DNA of 64,000 nucleotides. Source: Azolla pinnata. Its lineage: Eukaryota > Streptophyta > Polypodiopsida > Salviniales > Salviniaceae. Numbering within the stretch: position 1 is the first letter of the stretch; each line of letters begins with the position of its first letter. The position numbers and the translations under genes were made by a program. A model generated the notes under the pieces. It worked only from the letters and a program-made list of their open reading frames with translations, made no database searches and was not told the origin of the DNA. Shown one piece after another: positions 59,128 to 64,000 of the stretch. The DNA lies in assembly GCA_037176905.1 (NCBI GenBank), contig JBBBWG010013001.1, positions 17,935 through 81,934 of the forward strand, given 5' to 3'.

Positions 59128-60114
59128 ATGGCGGAGAGAAGCGATCTTCGGGATCCATCATCAGAAACGGAAGGAAGCGACATGGTGAAAAGCTTCGACC
59201 AGGAGATCAGCTTCGCTGCAGGAGACTTCCTGCCTTTGGAGACCGAATCAGAAGGCAATCGGACAGATCTGGCAAAAGAGCTCAGCCAAGAGAGCGATCT
59301 CGTTGTAGGAAACGTTCTCGAATCACAAGCTTAGCAGCAGTCCGGATCAGGAGGCGCCGATCAGCTTCAGATTCAATCGGATTCTAACGGCGGCTAAGCA
59401 GATGTGGTGATTCAAAGCTTCGCTGCAGGAGATCAGTTCCTGCCTTTGCTGACCGAATCAGAAGGCAATCGGACAGATCTGGCGAAAGAGCTCGGCCAAG
59501 AGAGCGATCTCGTTCCAGGAAACGTCCTCGAATCAGAAGCTTAGCAGCAGTCCGGATCAGGAGGCGCCGATCAGCTTCAGATTCAATCGGATACAAACCG
59601 TAGCCAAGCAGATGTGGTGAAAAGCTTCGACCAGGAGATCGGCTTCGCTGCAGGAGAGTTCCTGCCTTTGCAGACCGAATCAGAAGGCAATATTCAGAAA
59701 GGTCTGGTGAAGGAGCTCGGCCAAGCGAGCGATCTCGTTGCAGGAAACCTCCTGGAATCACAAGGTCAGCGGCAATGCGGATCAGGAGGCGCTGATCTTC
59801 ATCTCCAGATCCAATCTAACACTGTCGGCAACGATGAGGAGGATCGGAGTACGGACGTGGTGGAAAGCTTCGTTGCAAGAGAATTCCTGCCATTTCTGAC
59901 CGAATCAGGAGGCCCCGATCAGCTCCAGATCCAATCTAACACAGTCGGCACCGATGAGGAAGATCGGAGTACAGACGTGGTGAAAAGCTTCGACCAAGAG
60001 ATTGCAGAAGAGCTCCTGCCCTTGCACATTGAATCAGAAGGCAAACAGATAGATCTCGCGAAAGATCTCTGGCTGAGAGCCTACTCCAAGAGACCAGCTA
60101 GAATCAGAAGCTGA
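59128..60114 (+). pseudogene. Decayed repeat-protein gene, about five coding units
   Basis: One reading frame runs 59128-60114 with in-frame stops only at 59332 (TAG), 59395 (TAA) and 59542 (TAG), then a terminal stop. Units of 120-220 bases encode variations of VKSFDQEI-FAAG-FLPL, TESEGN--DLAKELGQ-SDLV and GN-LES, then SGGADQLQIQS. Units begin near 59182, 59404, 59614, 59857 and 59977. In the uninterrupted third unit the matching codons are CAG or CAA, so each stop looks like a single C-to-T change. I recognise no family. It could also be a non-coding satellite with a coding ancestor. Confidence 0.6.
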
Positions 60115-63100
60115 TTAGCATTCCGGATCGAGAGGCACTGATCGACTTCGGATCCAGTCATGCAGATGATGGGCGTGCAATCGGCAAAGAAGCAACAGCT
60201 CGACGAGGTCTGAGAACTTCCTGATGCGACATATCTACCAGCTAAGTAATAACATTCAATGATCTTGTATTGGTTAGAAAAGAAATTATCCCAGCATGAA
60301 ACATCTCAGCCTCCGGTTGCATATGTTGATTTTATTCTCTACATGTTTCATTGTGATTACTTTCCAAGTGTTTGTATCCACATTTGTTTTTCGATGATTT
60401 AGCGTAGAAGAATGCATTCTCGTTCACCCCTAAAAGTAAACACCCAATCAATTCGGTTAGCTTAATGCTAATTGATTTTATTCCTAATCATTTCTCACCA
60501 ATTGATCTTAATTGATTCTCTTACTAGATTTAATGAAGAAAAATAGTAAATTTGGAAACTAATCAATTGATTCACATGTTAATCTAGATTTAATCAATTA
60601 ATTGCACAATAATTAATTAATTAATTCAATGCTAATTGAGCTCACAATTAATTGATTTGGTGTTAATCATTTAATTGAGTGTTAATTTTCAGAACTAGGC
60701 ATTAATTTGTATTTTTTAGTTTTAATAGGCATTGAAATGTAATTTATACTTTTGTTAGGCATTTGTTTGTCATTTTCCATTTGGATATCTTAAAGTACAT
60801 TTTACTGCTTTGACACACTTCATTAAAAATGTTTAAAGCTAATGTTGTGTTATTGAGCGAACATTTCATTGGTGTTTTCATCTTCATAGGGCATTTGCTT
60901 TGCACCATATATAGTCGTTGAAATTGGCATTGGATTGATGATGAATAATATAGCTTTAGATATATGAAAGTGTAATGTTTTGCTTTGACCCACTTTTATT
61001 ATTAAAAATCTATGGTAAAAGCGAATATTTTGTAATTGAGCAAACACTTTATTGGTATCTTCATTTTGACAAACCATAAACCTTTGTAAGGTGCACAATC
61101 ATTTGTTTTGAAGTATAATGCTAGCAAAGTAAATATATTATATCATGATAACTTTTTAAAAAATCGGTTAAACATTTGATCAATATGGTCTCGAGTATAA
61201 TCTACTAGTAAAAAGTTCAGTTTTCAACACAAACATTTACAAACACATGTATTTTTTATTATCTTTCTATATTATTAAGATCCATATACAAAATTGGTGG
61301 CATTAAAAAATACAACACCCTCTGAATTATCATTATAATAAGGTTTGGGTTAAGAAATACACTAGGGTACATAAGAAATACATATGGTTTCACAACCATG
61401 TGATATGACAAATAACAAACCAAATGCATCTGTAAGAATAAGAATAAATGAAATAAGACAAACGTGTTTTTTTTCTATTCATATCATCAATCATCAAATA
61501 GAGATAACAATCGTGTGATTTTAAAGTTTCGTCCTTATGGTGTATTGCTTTTATGTATTCTCTAGCTCGAGTGTCACGAGGATCTCTCCAAAGTTTTTTA
61601 CAAGTACCTTTTTAAACAGTTTCATTATTGTTGGCTTTTATTGTACTTTTGAAGTTGAAACAAATTACACAAACACTTATTCACACTTTACTTGGTATCA
61701 TCACATTATTAAATCTTATATAGTGAATTGATTTTAATTTATACATATATATTTCACCTTGACATACTATCTTATCCTTAGAGATTTAAAATAATTGTTC
61801 TCGTGTATAATTATCTAGTAAATGTGACCTACGCGCGGTAAGCATCACCTTGACAATGCAATCTGAAAATTCTTTGCATCCAATTGAATGATCCAACCCA
61901 CATTTTCTATACTAGCATCGGACAAGCTCAAAATGCCCATTCCTTTGGACAAATTAGTGTATTATGTCCATGTGACCGATTGCTTGATGCGAGAACTTGC
62001 ATGATCAGTTTCAAGTTAATATCCACCCTTTCAAGATCGCTTTGGGGCGGGAATGTTTATGAGCAGATGAAAGGGCTATCTCTATTTCAAATCCTAAAAC
62101 CCCAAACCCTAACCAAGTTTCGATATGATCTGGAAAGTTAGCCTTGGGTGAAGCTATCGAATGATCTATATTTTGGAACACAAGTTGTTGTCAAATATGT
62201 TTCTCACAAGCAAAGGAAATCACATGTCAAGGATATACCATATACTAAATAGATAATCAAAGAGCCTCCTATCGAGTGGGTGGCTCAAACAATATTGCAA
62301 TGCAAAAGAATTGTGGTTTGTCGATTATGTACTTGTATTCTTCACCAGAATCTCATTGGAAGAGGTATACAAATCTTTCTCGTCGATTAAAAATGGTTAT
62401 CCTTGAGATTAAAGAGCTCAGATGTGCTGCTTGCTTGACTAAATCTCTGCCATGTTTAGTGATTCCTCTCAACAAATCGCTACTTAGTGATTGTACTTAG
62501 CGAATTGCCCTCAGGCATTTGTCATGACGAAGACTTCCCTATTGTCATCTTGTACCCATCTTCGGCCACTTTGGTTAAGATATGTTGGTTACGTGTGAAT
62601 ATACTTTAGCACCTTCATTAAACTCATCTTGGAAATCTCTTCTCTGCTCCACACTGACAATGATCCACAAAGCTTACTCCTCATTTGTGCACACACTTTG
62701 TTGATGTCAGTATCAATAATACCTAGCTTAGCCACCCCGAATAGGCTCTTGCATCATTTTGGCCCGCATCATATGGCCACATGAACCCCCATCAAGAACA
62801 AGGACAGATATAAACCTTGCAAGCCATTGATCATTGAACAGTTCAATCGGTGGCAACTGATAATCAGGCGCCTCAGGCCGCAAACTTCCGCCCATTTGCA
62901 GCTTGGAAGCATCGACAAAAATCGAAAGGTCAGAATCGTGATTAGATTGCAAAAACAGTTCAATCAGCAACTCAGTACCGAGCTCGCAAACTTCCACCCA
63001 TTTTGCAGCCTGAATTTTGCATCAAACAAACATCAAAAGGTCAGAACCGTGATTAAGAAGAAAGATGGTCTAGAATAATCGCCCACAGTACCACCACGGA

Positions 63101-63319
63101 AAACCGATCTTTGACGCTTCCTGATCAAAGAGGTACAAGGTTCGAATCTTGTCATCTCCTTCTTGTCAATCCTTCCTTTGAAAATTCAAGAAGAAAATCA
63201 TGTACTCTATTCTATCTATCTATCCACTCCAAGCAAACAGATATCGCGGAAATGAAGAACAAGAGACCCAAAAAGAAAAACCTGAAGGAACAGAAGAAGC
63301 TCGTGGCTATGGCGTTGCC
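60115..63319. other. AT-rich intergenic region
   Basis: At 60460-60690 there is an (ATTAATTG)-rich tract. At about 60850-60935 and 61033-61095 two related blocks share TTGAGC(G/A)AACA(T/C)TT and ATTGGT(G/A)T(T/C)TTCAT. From 61960 to 63150 the order of blocks resembles 56380-58470 at low identity. No gene is supported before 63320. Confidence 0.55.
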
Positions 63320-64000
63320 ATGTCAGAGCAGAGATTCATCCACTTGTGTCCACACATCGAAGACATAGCTGCTGCTGCTGAACACAGCTCATCATCAGGT
63401 AACTTTGCCCTGATCTGTTTGATTCTGATCACCTTGCCTAGTCCCTGATCTGTTTGATTCTGATCACCTTGCCTAGTCCCTGATCTGTTTGATTCTGATC
63501 ACCTTGCTTCGTTTCTGTTTGATCGAAAGATAAACGGAGCTCATCGATCCATCCGAGCTTGGCTAATTCCTCCACAAGTATCCCCCATGATTGTGCTTCA
63601 TCGATCCATCGGTTGATCAAGAGGATTCTGTTGTAACAGTTGGAGCATAGTATATACTAATCCTTGCCGATCCGAGCTTTGCTCCCAAATCTGTGGACCC
63701 AAACGGAAGCTCTCACAGGATCAGCCCTGATCCAGAGATGCGGGTCTCATCACGAAGGGCATCTACGTCGAGCACAACTAACCTGGCGGAAGAAGAGGAG
63801 GAAGCCGAGGGGAGGAAGCTCGTAGACGAGCTGGAATGGTTGAGCCAGTCGATCCAAGCAGCTCAATCGAGAAGCAAGCTAGCTGCGGCGGCATCTGCAG
63901 ATCATCAGTATCAGCATCAACATCGTGGGCATGGCCTGCAGGCTCAGACAGGTCAGCACCATGGCGATCCTGTGGGCAAGAGGGAAGAGGGGAGAAGCGC
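63320..64000 (+). CDS. Hypothetical protein, 5' part (runs off right edge)
   Basis: A two-exon model: exon 63320-63398 (MSEQRFIHLCPHIEDIAAAA then EHSSSS) with donor GTAACT, and exon 63736-64000, still open at the edge, after ...TGATCCAG. The join is in phase. The second exon reads MRVSSRRAS, then LAEEEEEAEGRKLVDELEWL, SQSIQAAQSRSKLAAAA and a His/Gln-rich stretch, suggesting a coiled coil. The frame is also open upstream of 63320, so the start is uncertain; a stand-alone start at 63738 is another option. No family recognised. Confidence 0.4.
63405..63510. repeat. 34-bp minisatellite after the splice donor
   Basis: Three copies of CCCTGATCTGTTTGATTCTG plus ATCACCTTGCCTAGT start immediately after GTAACTTTG, close in sequence to the array at 58548-58850. 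Confidence 0.92.

Overview
This window is nuclear DNA of a land plant, most likely a flowering plant. The evidence is chloroplast transit peptides, GT-AG spliced genes with U-rich introns of about 70 bases to 2.8 kb, and plant-specific families: CURT1, plastid MSL channel, XB3/XBAT ubiquitin ligase, VQ protein, FAF-type protein and apoplastic polygalacturonase. A four-copy TTTAGGG run also fits a plant. I cannot name the species. Two 100-N assembly gaps are present, and both lie inside minisatellites.

Layout, left to right: exon 1 of a plastid PEP-mutase/isocitrate-lyase family protein (-, runs off the left edge); a four-TM membrane protein, perhaps MEE60-like (+); LSM1 (+); about 5 kb of repeats; an intronless FAF-like gene (+) between minisatellites; CURT1B-like (-); an MSL2/3-like plastid mechanosensitive channel (-); about 4 kb of minisatellites; ABC1K9-like plastid kinase (+); a large tetranucleotide array; XBAT31-like E3 ligase (+); a GH28 polygalacturonase with an acidic repeat extension (+); ERDJ2/Sec63 (-); and a VQ-motif protein (-). 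The last 9 kb is repeat-rich and AT-rich. It holds a roughly 190-base foldback, two related diverged blocks, a decayed gene made of amplified coding repeats, and a partial gene at the right edge.

For the nine spliced genes with more than one exon in view, exon boundaries were worked out by hand from splice signals, reading phase and remembered family sequence. The exon lengths sum to intact reading frames in eight complete genes: 248, 125, 163, 801, 546, 502, 524 and 685 aa. These are ordinary housekeeping or single-function genes and do not form an operon or cluster. Three of them (PEP mutase, CURT1B, ABC1K9) plus the MSL channel are probably plastid-targeted; the rest act in the nucleus/cytosol, ER or cell wall.

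The distinctive property of the window is heavy tandem-repeat growth: inside coding sequence (polygalacturonase, VQ, decayed gene), directly after splice donors, and on both sides of the FAF-like gene. The most interesting non-gene signals are the MIRNA-like foldback near 55.4-55.6 kb, an intron built from units that each re-create the splice-donor region, a near-perfect hairpin containing the LSM1 stop codon, and a 330-codon repeat frame broken only by three stops that all look like C-to-T changes.
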